The notes below the pieces were generated by a model. That model was not told the DNA's origin and did not search any database. It saw nothing but the letters and a program-made list of their open reading frames with translations. Source: Gracilariopsis chorda (taxonomy: Eukaryota; Rhodophyta; Florideophyceae; Gracilariales; Gracilariaceae). From it: a DNA stretch of 64,000 nucleotides. The position numbers and the translations under genes are program-made. Where the stretch lies: positions 1-64,000 of the forward strand of contig NBIV01000256.1 of assembly GCA_003194525.1 (NCBI GenBank), given 5' to 3'. Of this stretch, positions 9,632 to 20,176 are shown piece after piece; the first letter of the stretch is position 1; every line of letters starts with the position of its first letter.

Positions 9632-12019
9632 ATGTCTCTCAACAACATTTCTGATTCAAACACGCCCACAGAAGAAATTCACGTAGTTACTGGATCAGAC
9701 AGTAGATTGCGAACAAAAACGAAGAAATCGTGGATTACAAATCTTTTTGAAATGAGTGAGCATACCAAGAACGATGGTAATAATACAAATCGTGTTTACC
9801 TAACTTGCAAAGACTGTTCGTGGTATACTCATTCTAAAATACCAAATACAACCAAGCGAGGACAACATTTGTTGCGGTGCGGCACAACATCTGCAGCCAA
9901 TCATAAGCGACTGCTTCAAGACAAAAACCTTGCCGCCTATTACAGGGCGAATTTTAAAGGTGATGGATCCGATCTTTTTGGTTTTCTAGGCACGCAGTCA
10001 ATATCTAAGAAACGAAGGCACACAACTAGCTCTGGTGCAGACATTCCGATGTCTCAACGATCCAATGCTGAAAACAGCCTTGGCCAGCAGACATGTCTCG
10101 TGCAGAGTGCTATTGCAAAAGAAGATCCAAGTATTGATTCGTACGAGCATCGAAAGAAGTTCAATGAGCTAATGACAAAGTTTATGGTGAAATACATGCT
10201 GCCATTTTCTTTACTGAGCAGAGTTGAAGGCTCCGATGAGTTCTATCATCTCATCAAATTCGCAAACCATTCACTGGGTCTACAAATTCCTTCACCAGAA
10301 TGAATGGAGAGAAAAAATGTGAAAGGATATTATGAATCTATGCATATTCGGGTAAAAGTGTCTATTTCGAGCTCCCTGGAAGATACCTTTGGTACGTTGA
10401 TATTTGGTGGCTGGACGGACAGAAGTGGAGCATCAGTGGTCAATGTTTTGCTGTCCCTGACCGGTACTCAAAAGGAACGTGAGACCTTCTTCTTGAGATC
10501 AATGTACACAGGATCAAGGAGGGTTGACGCCGGACTCTATGCAAGACTTTGCGAAGAATCTATGTCGGAATTCGGAGCGATGATGCGGATATGTGCTGTT
10601 GTAATTGACAAATCTTCTTCCTGCATCAAAGTCAAGTAAATTCTTGTAGAAAGACACCGTCATATGCTTTCCATGCAGGACCAGCCGCACATGGCGAATT
10701 TGTTAATGCAAGATATTGGGCAGCTGTTATGGATCAAAAAGGTTCTGTCAATCGTGACCGCAGTGATTGCAGACCTTAGAAACCATCCGAAACTGTATTC
10801 GAAGTTCAAGGAGCTGAAGACAGAATACAACTTCGGTAATTCTGGCCGGTCTGCTTCCTAGCTAGACAGATACGGGCGAGTTCAGCTACCCGGAACTGAA
10901 ATTCTTCCCTGCTGGGTGGCTGCGACCCGATCTGAGTCATCAGAAAGCATGGTTGCTTCGTTCTTGAGAAGCGAGCTGGTTCTTCTCGATGTAGTTGACT
11001 ATTCGGAATTTACCACAAGTCTTTATGGTGGTCGTAGCCGAAAAAGTAGGGAAGTATTCAAACAAACCGTGCGCAACGAATCTCTCTATGAAAAGCTTCT
11101 TGACATATATCATGTACTGCGTCTTGTCCGACAGTATTTGCGAATATTTGACGATGAGTCGTCCTTAATCTCCGAAGTGTATCCGGCTACTACGCAGCTC
11201 TTCGAGAAACTTAAGCAGCTGCTCTTGCCCCTTTCTACAATTCAGAAAGAAGGGACGACGTGATCCGAGTTTTTGAAGAGTGGCTAAAAGGCGAAGGCGG
11301 AAAAGTACCAGTAGTGACGCCATTGCATTGTGTCGCGTACTTGCTTGACATCAGAAGCCTTAAAGAGAACCTGAGTGAGTCCCGGCCGCATATCATTAAA
11401 CATATTTTGTCTTTGTGCGTTCAGAATGTTTTCCAGACAGTGAGACGTTGTCCAGCGATGGTGGTGAGAATGCGGCAGTACAGCGCTTATGCGATGAGTT
11501 TATTGGGGCAAGGTGGTCTCGGGGGTCACAAACACATGATACTATTTCTAGGCATTCTTTGATGATGTATAGCAGGTCACCAGTGTTCTTCTGGACGGAG
11601 TATGACGTCTCTCGCTTACTTAGAGAATTCGCTCTCATAATCTTGTGCTCTAGTCCGTCTTCTTCCAGTGTATAGCGAAGTTTCAGCCTTCAATATCGCA
11701 TAAGAACCTCCGTTCGAAACCGTTTACATGAGGAAAATGCATCGCAACTGGTGTTCTGTACCAGAATGAATTACTCTTTGCCTCCCATATCAAGACAGTG
11801 AGGAAGGTGAGTAGAGAAACATATACATATCTGCGTTTTGGTACAGCACGTGACACGATAGCCGGAAGGTCTAATGAGCAGCTCTATTCTAGATTTCTTG
11901 ATGATGAAAGCATCTCATGTGAGGAAGTGGACGATGCGGAAGGCGATATGGACTTAAATGAACTGGATCATGGAGAAGGTGACCTCGTCTCTACTTCTAT
12001 GGCTTTAGAAATGCTTTGA
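9632..12019 (+). pseudogene. hAT-superfamily transposase, decayed
   Basis: The pieces run in order. 9632-10303 has a BED-like finger, CX2C then H-x3-C (LTCKDCSWYTHSK ... GQHLLRC). 10304-10639 has the hAT core GGWTDRSGASVVNVLLS and CAVVIDKSSS. 10664-10861 has LLMQDIGQLLWIKKVLSIV as in DUF659-type transposases. 10916-11263 is helical. 11415-11800 holds the dimerisation block, reading across a TAG: FALIILCSSPSSSSV then RSFSLQYRIRTSVRNRL. Breaks are TGA 10301, TAA 10637, TAG 10859, frameshifts between 11260 and 11415, and TAG near 11673. Breaks of all kinds point to ordinary neutral decay. An acidic tail ORF (11798-12019) may be its C-terminus. Confidence 0.82.
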
Positions 12020-12266
12020 TGTTGAGCTGGATATTGAGAACTCCAGTGAGCACGAAATGTACGTGGTTGGGGTTCCAATGTCGTGTTGCTCGCTTCCTGG
12101 AAAAGCTTTGGCCTCCGTCTCATTCCTCTCTCCCAACAGCAGAAAAGGAGCTCGATCGACGTTCTCTCAACCGCGCCCAGCTGTTCCCTCATAAGCAACC
12201 TCTTCTTGTTTTCAAAGCCTCATGATCAACCGCTTTTTCTCACTCAGCCCTCAGAAATCTACTGCC

Positions 12267-12482
12267 ATGGCCCCGAAAAAGCAAGTCAAGTCCGATACCG
12301 AAAAAGTTAAGGAAGAGGCGAGAGCCCTAAAGAAGAACGAACTGCAGCAGAAGCACCAAGGGGCAAATGCGACGCCACGAAGGAAGGATTCTAATAATGC
12401 TTCGGACAAAATCTCCCGCGAGGGCTACATGGGAGCAATGGGTTTCGTACTGTTGGTATCCTTAGTGATGAGAGGGGACTAG
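12267..12482 (+). CDS. Small lysine-rich ORF, unknown
   Basis: From ATG 12267 the frame gives 71 residues that are strongly Lys/Glu-rich for the first 45 (MAPKKQVKSDTEKVKEEARA), then a short hydrophobic end. The start has an A/C-rich context. It could be a first exon or a chance ORF, as no motif supports a function. Confidence 0.25.
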   Translation: MAPKKQVKSDTEKVKEEARALKKNELQQKHQGANATPRRKDSNNASDKISREGYMGAMGFVLLVSLVMRGD

Positions 12483-13377
12483 AAGACTTGATTGAAATTA
12501 CATCTGCTTTCGCCTTTGATTGTTATTAGAAAGATTTCGACTTCACATAACAGGTCGTTTCAGGAGATTACGAATGGTATTTCCTTCTTGTAAATAATGC
12601 TTGATATTGTTTGAGGACTTTTGTTTTGCCTTATATGAACTCTTCGTCATAAATGAAAGTGAGGTGTCTCCAGTGCTTCAAAGATTTCCTAGAAAATTGA
12701 TCAATTTATATGTCGAGAATCAGTTAAGGTCTCTATCGCTCGCTCGTAGCAGAATAAAAAACCACACATGGAGCCCAAAGAGAAATGGAAAGAAACAGAA
12801 ACAAAAATACAGTACAGAGCTTGCTTATCGTCTTTTATTCGGTTCTGTTTGTTTCACTTGACGTCCAAGCGATTGCATAAGGATTTATGAAAGCTTCAGG
12901 AGTCGAGAAGGACCATAATACTACAGAAAATTGATATAGTGAAGATGAATAATACGACAGTATAGTCACCTCGAAGAGAATATCGAAACAAGAAGATCGC
13001 GACTGAATTGCAGAACAAATTCTCGAACGAGCTATCTGGCCATTACAATGACGAGATAGCTGTGGTTGTATTCATTGAGATGGAGCAAAATCTGTTCAAG
13101 CTTTTACTGATAACAAAGATCAGAATACGGAGAAGGTCAATTAGTTCTCTTCTGGAGCCGTCATGGTCTCTGTATCGATCGCAAATCAAACCTTGGTACA
13201 AACGGAACATGAACTTAAACATGAAAACCGAGTTTAACAACCTGTCCAAAACATAGCCAGTGCAATCAAAGTTTCCGGTAGCGCTCTCACTGAAAGAGAA
13301 GTGAACCTGTCAAATGAAACAAAAGGTATAATTGGATTGGCCCCCTTCCTTGCACCTTATTTCTTTTCTTTGCTCGA
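12483..13377. other. AT-rich intergenic
   Basis: No gene or repeat recognised up to the target duplication of gypsy copy 2. Confidence 0.5.
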
Positions 13378-13382
13378 CGTAC

Positions 13383-14225
13383 TGTGGTGCAATGCCCCAA
13401 AGGGGAAAAACACCGAAAGATGTTCGGGATCTTCCTCTCACGAGTTGAACCCAGTTGGGTAGAGCCCTCCCAGAGGTGTCACGGCGAAGCCGGTTTGTAA
13501 GACCAGGGACACCTGTCCGGACTCGCGGAGGGAGGTTAACGCAAAGAATCGGTATCCGCGTGAGCGGGGTGGGATCCTTAGTAGAGGTATGTTTCCACGT
13601 AAGTGGGAATGTGTGAGCGGGTGCACACAGGAGGGCCGCGGGTAGCGGGATGTACTACCCTGAAAGGGGGAAATGAGGAAGAGTGAAGGTAAAGGAGGAA
13701 GAGTGGGCGAGGGTGAGTCGCGAGAGGGACGAACAAATACGACAATGCCGGTGGACAGGACTCCCTATACAGGGCGAAACACCAATGTGATTGGAACAAT
13801 TATACTCCCAAGGATGGGTCTCTTTAGGTGTGCAAGGGCGTTAGAGGCCCCGTGGTTCACGGCGTTTCCCTCCAAGGAGGAGTTGAGAACGCGCGGAAGC
13901 GGCAACAGCTAGTGCGAGTTTCCCAGGTTGGGGTCCCTTGTTGGGGAAGCTTTACTGGTGCGACGGCAGTGCGCCGTCGCACTAAGTACTGACTTCCCAG
14001 AAATGGGTGTAAAAATAATAAATACAATTAACTAAAATTATTAGAAATACTCCACATTTCGTGGCAACATCCACTACCGTGGCCAACCGCCAATTGTCCC
14101 AAAACCGTGTCCCACGTGTCCATATCCACCAAAGTGGGGCGTAGTTCATATAAAGACTACACAAACGATAATATCGTGAAAACAATCAAGTACCAGGACT
14201 CCCTCCCTGAGGGCGTTGCACTTCA
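13383..14225 (-). repeat. 3' LTR of copy 2 (left)
   Basis: 843 bp, on the plus strand running TGTGGTGCAATGCC...GCGTTGCACTTCA. It differs from the right LTR mainly by a 10-base block near 14036-14046 and scattered substitutions. Hairpins include CCGC-GTGA-GCGG (13556-13567), CCAC-GTAA-GTGG (13595-13606) and a perfect 10-bp stem GTGCGACGGC/GCCGTCGCAC with a 5-nt loop (13958-13982). The last could be a transcript 3'-end or packaging structure. Confidence 0.9.
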
Positions 14226-14238
14226 TATCCCCCTCCTG
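14226..14238 (-). other. Polypurine tract of copy 2
   Basis: On the minus strand CAGGAGGGGGATA sits directly before the 3' LTR start TGAAG, as expected for plus-strand priming. Confidence 0.65.
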
Positions 14239-14544
14239 AGACGGGAAAACGACCGCGGACGCGGAGGACTCCCAGAGGAAAATGGGTGATAAAAGCGCGT
14301 GCGCTGTCTCCGGTTTTCTGGTGAAATCCTCTGCATCAGAGTCACTAGCTCCTGATATCGCAGCCGTTGTTTCCTGGTTCTTCTTTCCTAGCATAGCCGC
14401 TAGTGTAGTATAGTGTTGTGGGGAGCTAGCTGCTCCCTTGAATAAACTTTCGCGTTTAGAACTGTGATTCTCGTTTGAGTTCCCCGTCTTCGACGGACCT
14501 TGCCTTGTTATCGTTTCCTATCGCCCTGCGCTCGCGCGGCAACG

Positions 14545-15441
14545 TTACGCAACTTGGGCACTTACCAGCGTGGCTGGAGCTGAAGTTCCCGTTTGAAGGT
14601 GGTATCGCACGACCTGCAACCGTTGGAGGTGTTCGATCGGCTCCCACGTATCCCCACTGGGGTCATACCCGTACCAGCAGACGCGGTATTGTAGAATACC
14701 ATCCTGGTCCCAGGTGTATCCGACAAGTCGGTCTACTACAAACTCTCGTTCGTAGATCTGCCGACCGTGCCGGGTGGTTGTTGTACTCCGTTGCGGGGGT
14801 TGCCCGCGGTGCGGTATAACGTCCCTTACTAGGGTGTTTGGCGATAACTCCGGCGTTGCCGTGCGCTGTGGTAGTGGCCGCTGCTCGTGCAGGAGGATAT
14901 CCCTCAAGAGGGTGTTTGGCGTCATGGTCTTCACCGCCAAGTTATTCCCCAGAGGGGCGTCGTTGTTTCCTTCATCACGGTAGGCCGGGCGAACCGCCAG
15001 TCGGCGGGGGAGTTGAACCCCGCGAGTGCTGTCTTCTTCGCGAACCGCGAGCTTGCGGGGTCTTTTCCGCGTATGCGGGAAGGGCTTTTGCGACATCCCC
15101 TGCGGGTTCCCGTGCGACACGGTGATTGATAGCGTTCCGCCTCCCCTGGGGGGTCAGTAGCGTTCTCTGCCATACGTTCTGGCTGTGCCGTGGTGTCCAC
15201 GGCTACTGGGGGGTTGCCTAAGGCTAACTCCGGTACACCGGCATTGTGGTTAAAATTCCCCTTTGGGGGGTGCCAGGCAGTTGCCGAGGACACCGTTTTC
15301 AAGGGCCGTGCCACTAAGCGCGGTGCACCGTCTCCATGAGGAGGGGCAGCGTCCGAAACGACCAGTTTCGAGCGTGCGATAGCGCGCGTTTTTCCCGAGT
15401 TCCTCGGTTCTTCGCCGCAGCGGTGCGGAAGTTGGCGCAAA
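14545..15441 (-). pseudogene. pol C-terminal tail and chromodomain of copy 2
   Basis: The chromodomain reads YEREFVVDRLVGYTWDQDG, then YRVCWYGYDPSGDTWEPIEHL, at about 14600-14770 in the pol frame, ending at 14545. Between TAA 15442-15444 and the domain the pol frame has further TAA and TGA stops. A 188-aa frame one step over (14931-15497) covers the gap, so at least two indels are likely, or a spliced or shifted product. The repeated peptides PNTLLRDIL and PNTLVRDVI are encoded by hairpin units at 14901-14912 and 14823-14834. Confidence 0.75.
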
Positions 15442-17088
15442 TTATTCCCCGGAACGGGGGCTTCGATTCCGTCGACGACAGGAGGCGTTTCTGGCACTTG
15501 CGCGCCAGGGCCTGAAGCTTCGACTGCGGCTTGGCCACCTTTTTCCCCAAAAAGGGGTGTGGGTATTTCCCAGCGGCGCTGGCGTATCTGGGCGCCTCTT
15601 CCCCGCGGGACGCGGATCTGGCGGACCTAATTGGACCGCTTTTGCGGGGGCTTCCGCCAATGGCGGCTTCGATGCATCGCTCTGCTCAGGGAATTGGGGG
15701 CGTTCGTCACCATACTTCCGTATCGGGGATCTTTCCCTGACAGGGGTGTCCGGTAGTTGCGCTTCAACCTCCCGTGCAGCACGGTATAATTGACGCTTTT
15801 GCGGGGCCTGCGCGTCTGGTTTTTGTTGCGCAGCACTGCCCGAGAACGGGGGATTAGTGTCGCGTGACATACTCCGTGCTCCACGGTCAGTGTTCCGTAT
15901 GTTCCGTGTTTTCCGTTGCGACGGCGATATCCTTCCCCGAAAACGAGTGTTCTCCTCCCCCTCCTTAGACGGAACGGCGGGATAAGGGATAACATTCCCC
16001 GCCTGGCGGGTAAACATTCGCGTCAGGGGGGCGAGCGTGGTAGGGGCGGGTGCTGAGAGGCCCGAATTACCCGGCTGAGCCACTGAGTCCGACAGGGTCG
16101 GTAGGTCTGAGAGTCCCCGGCTGGGGAGTAGTAGTACCGTAGGCCTACTACTCCTGGATGATTCCGGTGTTGCAGAGTCGGTAGAAACGGGGTTGCGTGG
16201 ATCCAGGACTACCTCTGACGAGGGAGGAGGGGCAAGGACAACACGATCACGGGAAATCCGTTCGTGCGTGTCGCCCATCTCTACCACGACAGTGTCGGTG
16301 TTCACAGAGATGACCTTGAATGGTCCATCTGCCACAGGCGAGAGTTTATGGCGCTTCTCCCGTTCCGGGTTGTAGTACGCCTTCCTGATGAAGACGTAGT
16401 TATTCGCCCGAATCGGGGACGGTTTCCCTCGCAAGCGAGCATCAAAATCCCGCTTGTAAGCGGCTTGGGCCCGTGCCACAGACTTCCACGCAGCGAGCAC
16501 CAGCTTGGAAAGCCATTGCTTCCATTGCTGCCGGTAGATACCCACTGATGGGAAATTGTCCAAGGTAGCTTGGGGTTCCAGCGCCACAGGCGAAAGTGTT
16601 CTAGATAGAACCAACTCGAATGACGAAACTACGGTAGTCCGGTGTACCTGCGTGTTGTACGCGTAGGTTAGCGCATCAGCGTACATGTCCCAGTTCTTTG
16701 GGTGGTCTGCGACGTAGGAACGTAACGCCGCGAGTAACGTCCGGTTAAACCATTCAACTTGCCCATTACATTGGGGGTGGTAGGTAGTCGTGAACAAGTT
16801 CTTGACATCCCGGATGCGACAAACATCCTGGAAGAACTTGCTCGCGAATTGTTTCCCGTTATCGGAGAGCACCTCCACAGGGGAACCGTAGACGAAAATC
16901 CAGTGCGTCACCAGAGCCTGGGCCACCGTGAGAGCGGTTATCCTCCGAAGAGGGAAAGTCCGTACCAGCTTAGAAAAGCGGTCGGTAATGACAAGTACAA
17001 ACTTGTTTCCACGTGTCGTGGTGAGTAGTGGTCCGAGAATATCGATCGCAATAAACTCGAGCGGCGCCCTTGCGGGGAATAGTTTCAT
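15442..17088 (-). CDS. pol: integrase of copy 2
   Basis: A 548-codon frame that continues the pol frame after TAG 17091-17089. Integrase core: AIDILGPLLTTTRGNKF (D), EVLSDNGKQFASKFF (D), TTYHPQCNGQVEWFNRT (E). The C-terminal GPF-like module is RHKLSPVADGPFKVISV, followed by a long Pro/Ser/Arg-rich tail. D-D-E is complete, so strand transfer could be intact. The tail, not the core, carries the microhairpins (16428-16439, 16407-16417, 15998-16010, 15735-15745, 15654-15666 and others). It ends at TAA 15444-15442. Confidence 0.88.
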   Translation of the reverse strand: MKLFPARAPLEFIAIDILGPLLTTTRGNKFVLVITDRFSKLVRTFPLRRITALTVAQALVTHWIFVYGSPVEVLSDNGKQFASKFFQDVCRIRDVKNLFTTTYHPQCNGQVEWFNRTLLAALRSYVADHPKNWDMYADALTYAYNTQVHRTTVVSSFELVLSRTLSPVALEPQATLDNFPSVGIYRQQWKQWLSKLVLAAWKSVARAQAAYKRDFDARLRGKPSPIRANNYVFIRKAYYNPEREKRHKLSPVADGPFKVISVNTDTVVVEMGDTHERISRDRVVLAPPPSSEVVLDPRNPVSTDSATPESSRSSRPTVLLLPSRGLSDLPTLSDSVAQPGNSGLSAPAPTTLAPLTRMFTRQAGNVIPYPAVPSKEGEENTRFRGRISPSQRKTRNIRNTDRGARSMSRDTNPPFSGSAAQQKPDAQAPQKRQLYRAAREVEAQLPDTPVRERSPIRKYGDERPQFPEQSDASKPPLAEAPAKAVQLGPPDPRPAGKRRPDTPAPLGNTHTPFWGKRWPSRSRSFRPWRASARNASCRRRNRSPRSGE

Positions 17089-17709
17089 CTACTTTGCATT
17101 TTTGCGGAGTTTCACGCGATTCTTCGCGCATTTGCTACAAAACCGCACGGTTGCGTAGCAATCCACCGCCATGCCGGGCCAATAGAAATCCCTTCGCAGG
17201 GTTAGGTAGAGTTTCCTCCCACCTGGGTGACCTCCAATGGGGGTGTAGTGTGATAGATGTAACACCCGCGACTGCAGGGACTCAGGAACCACAATCAGTG
17301 GGCGGGCTTCGACCTTCCTTACAAGGTAGCCTTTGTCGTTTACCCCGAAAGGGAGATCTTCACCACCGTTGATACGGGCACGAACCCTCGTACAGAATGG
17401 GTCGCCGAATTGTTCTCGAATCATTTCTTCCGGTGATACCGGTACAAAGTTTCCCGGTAACGGGTTCTCAGATTCATCTCGCGATGCGAGTAGTTCGTCA
17501 AAGTCAGCATCCTCGTCCCAGTTTTCTGGCCCAGCCTCGACGGCACATTCCGGATCATCCGGGTCTATGGCCATGAAACATGGGACTTCATCATCCTCCG
17601 TTGAGAGTGTTTCCCCACTTGTGGGTAACCGCGACAGAGCGTCGGCTTGGGTGTTCTGCGAGCCCTTTTTATAAATGACTTGAAAGTCATATTCCGCGAG
17701 GCAGAGTCT
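17089..17709 (-). pseudogene. pol: RNase H end, linker and integrase zinc finger of copy 2
   Basis: The frame is open from TAG 17712-17710 to TAG 17091-17089. The first TAG sits where copy 1 has TGG (RLIRWRLRL), the second where copy 1 has a Lys codon. The segment contains KKGSQNTQADALSRL, an acidic linker, and the HHCC finger HLSHYTPIGGHPGG...CSKCAKNRV. Linker hairpins: CCCAC-TT-GTGGG at 17614-17625 and CCCG-GTAA-CGGG at 17453-17464. Confidence 0.85.
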
Positions 17710-17712
17710 CTA

Positions 17713-18591
17713 GCGCATGAGGCGTCCCGACGGGTCGGAGATATTCATTAACCATCTCAACGAGGAATGATCCGTGTACAAGGCGAAGTGAACTCCCATA
17801 AGGTAGCGGCGCAGAGTGGTCATCGCCCATACGACGGCGAGGCACTCTTTCTCCGATATGGAGTAGTTCCGCTCATGAACATTGAGCGAGCTCAACCAAT
17901 AACCAATTGGATGTCGTTCCCTCTCGGGGGTGGTTTGAAAAAGAGCACACCTGACCTGGTACTCGCTCGAGCCCGTATCTAAAGAGTAGGGCAACCCAAG
18001 TTTTGGGAGATGTCGGATTTGTGCTGGTGTGACAGCCTCCTTTAAGGAGTTAAAGGCTTCCGATTGCTCGGGCGTAAATGTTCCCAGTTTTGGGGGGTTT
18101 CCTTTGCACAGTAGCGCGTTGAGAGGCGCCGCAGTGTCCGAAAAGTTTGGGATAAACCGTCGATAGGCGTTGACCAGCTTCAAAACGGAGCGCAGTTCCG
18201 TTTGAATACGGGGCTCTTTCGCCTCAACGAGGGATTTGACTCGAGCTTTCTCGATCGCTAACGGTCCAGGACGGATAATGTGACCCAGATACTTCACAGT
18301 ATCTGTGAAAAACTCGCATTTCCTCAGCTTTAGGATAATTCCCGCATCGCGGAGTACGGTCAGCACGTCTCGGACGTGAGTGAGGTGGTCGTCTAACGAG
18401 TTGGAGAAGATGATTATATCATCAACGTAGAACAAACAACTCCGCCACTTAAAGTGGTTAAGTAGAATATCTACTGCACGCTGGAAGGTGGCGGGGGCGT
18501 TGATCAGCCCAAATGGCATCCACTTGAAGCGGTAGGCCCCTGCGTGGCAGGTGAATGCGGTTTTATCGCGATCCTCCTGTCTAACAGGTAC
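17713..18591 (-). pseudogene. pol: RT catalytic half and RNase H of copy 2
   Basis: The frame is open from TAG 18594-18592 to TAG 17712-17710. RT: FKWMPFGLINAPATFQRAVD, the intact catalytic box YVDDIIIFSNSL, and VKYLGHIIRPG. RNase H: DTGSSEYQV, SEKECLAVVWAM, LYTDHSSLRWL. The first RNase H block has the Asp in DTGSS. The upstream TAG replaces Gln in the block GYWQVPIR of copy 1. Confidence 0.88.
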
Positions 18592-18996
18592 CTACCAATA
18601 TCCCCAATTGGCATCGAGGGCCGTTAAAACGGTGGCGTCTACAAGGGAGTCAATGCACTCGTCCATACGAGGGATGGGGTCTGTGTCCCTAAAAGTCACG
18701 GCATTGAGCCGGCGGTAGTCGACACAGAACCTCCAGGTTCCGTCTGCCTTCAAAGCCAGTACAACTGGGGACGCCCAGGGTGATTGGGCGGGGTCAAACA
18801 CCCCTGCGCGGAGCATCTTATCTACTTGGGACTGCTCCTATTCCCGAGCTTTCGGACCTCCCCTGTAAGGGGGTTGCACAACCGGTCGTGCACCGGGGAT
18901 TAGATCAATCCGGTGTTCCGTTGCATTAATCTCGCCAAGCGAGCCATCCCACATAGTGGTGAATTCCCGTAACATATTACGGAGTTTGTCGCGGTG
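18592..18996 (-). pseudogene. pol: RT N-terminal half of copy 2
   Basis: The pol frame continues after TGA 18999-18997 and includes MWDGSLGEINATEHRIDL. It is broken by TAG 18840-18838 (copy 1 reads ARGEEKSQVEKML there), then by TAG 18594-18592. The segment from ATG 18816 has QSPWASPVVLALKADGTWRF and CVDYRRLNAVTFRD, which are RT fingers motifs. Confidence 0.85.
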
Positions 18997-20176
18997 TCAC
19001 TCTGGCACATGGCTGATGTCCAGCGTTTCAAGTGCTTTTTCCGGATCAATCCGGTCGTTGCTCGATGGAGCATTGTCCTGTGGAACAGGTGTGGTTCGCA
19101 GTTCCGAGTTACTCGGTATGTTCGACGCTGAAGTAGCGGTTTCCTCCCCCTTCTTAGACTTGACCTCTTCGGACGGCGGGGAGAACTCCTCAGAAGAGGT
19201 GGAAACTCCGAGTACATCGGCGGCTGTCATCTTCGTTGGCAGCATTCCCATAGGATGGGGGGTTACACTCCCAATTAATTGGTGTTTTACCAGATACTGG
19301 GGGTGTTTGCCAAGGTTGGCAACCAATATCTGGAAAGGGACATCCGGGGAAATGGAGACAATTCCATTAGCCAGCGCCGGCTGGGATTTCTCGTACAACG
19401 AGGCGAGGGGTTGTAGAACCCGAAGACCGTGTTGACCGGAATTTACCTGCACCCAGACTTGGGACTCAGCCGGTATAGAAACCGAGGCAGCGACGCGGAG
19501 CTTGGTGGACTCGTGGGACGCCGGCGGTGGTTCCTGCGCAGCAGGGAGCGGAACATGTTTCCGAGAGGACCACTTTAGTGGGCGGCGAACAATCGGAACC
19601 GACGATCCATCGTCCAGTTCTACATGCCTGAGGCGGGCCCTGATTGCGTCGAGAAATCTGTCGCAGTAATCACATCCCAGTATAACTGGTGCTGCCAATG
19701 AACGGCAAACGATGAAGTCCAACTTCACCACAGAGGTAACAAGTCTCACAACGAGGTCCACTGTGCCCACCGCTTGTAACGGTTTGTTGTTTGCGTCTGA
19801 AATGTCGAGGACCACGTCAGAGCGGATACGAGACCGCACAAGTGGGGGTAACAATGATTCCACAACAAAGTTGGGGCCTGCACCTGTATCCAGGACGGTG
19901 AGAAATCTCACCATAAACTGGGGATCAAGGCCATGGTCGACCTAAACCTTGTAATTGCGCTTGGCCAAGACCAAGACTCTACTGGAAATCCGGGGATTTT
20001 TACTCCGTATCCACGGGCGACGCAGAACACCGAGGTGCACAGAGTCTGCGTCAGCGCTGTCTTTCCACGAGAGGACTTTCCACGGGGAGCGAGGCGGGGA
20101 AGCCTCGGGCGCCAACAGCCTCTTGTCTGAGGACGTCTCTCCCAAAGGGGAGACTCCCTCAGTTAGTTTTCCGCCT
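18997..20176 (-). pseudogene. pol: protease region of copy 2
   Basis: Two segments in one frame are split by TAG 19944-19942, at a position where copy 1 has Tyr (RNYKVYSDLG). Retropepsin active site LDTGAGPNFV and the loop VILGCDYCDRFLDA are intact. The N-terminal segment overlaps the gag end and is open from just upstream of gag TGA 20161-20159, in the +1 frame. It ends at TGA 18999-18997. The plus-strand hairpin CTCCCAAAGGGGAG lies in the gag-pol overlap (about 20138-20153). Confidence 0.85.

Noticed and set aside
14475..15129. Plus-strand ORFs opposite the copy 2 pol tail
   Set aside because: Shadows of the chromodomain and tail coding strand, unlike the real antisense ORF of copy 1, which is three to five times longer.
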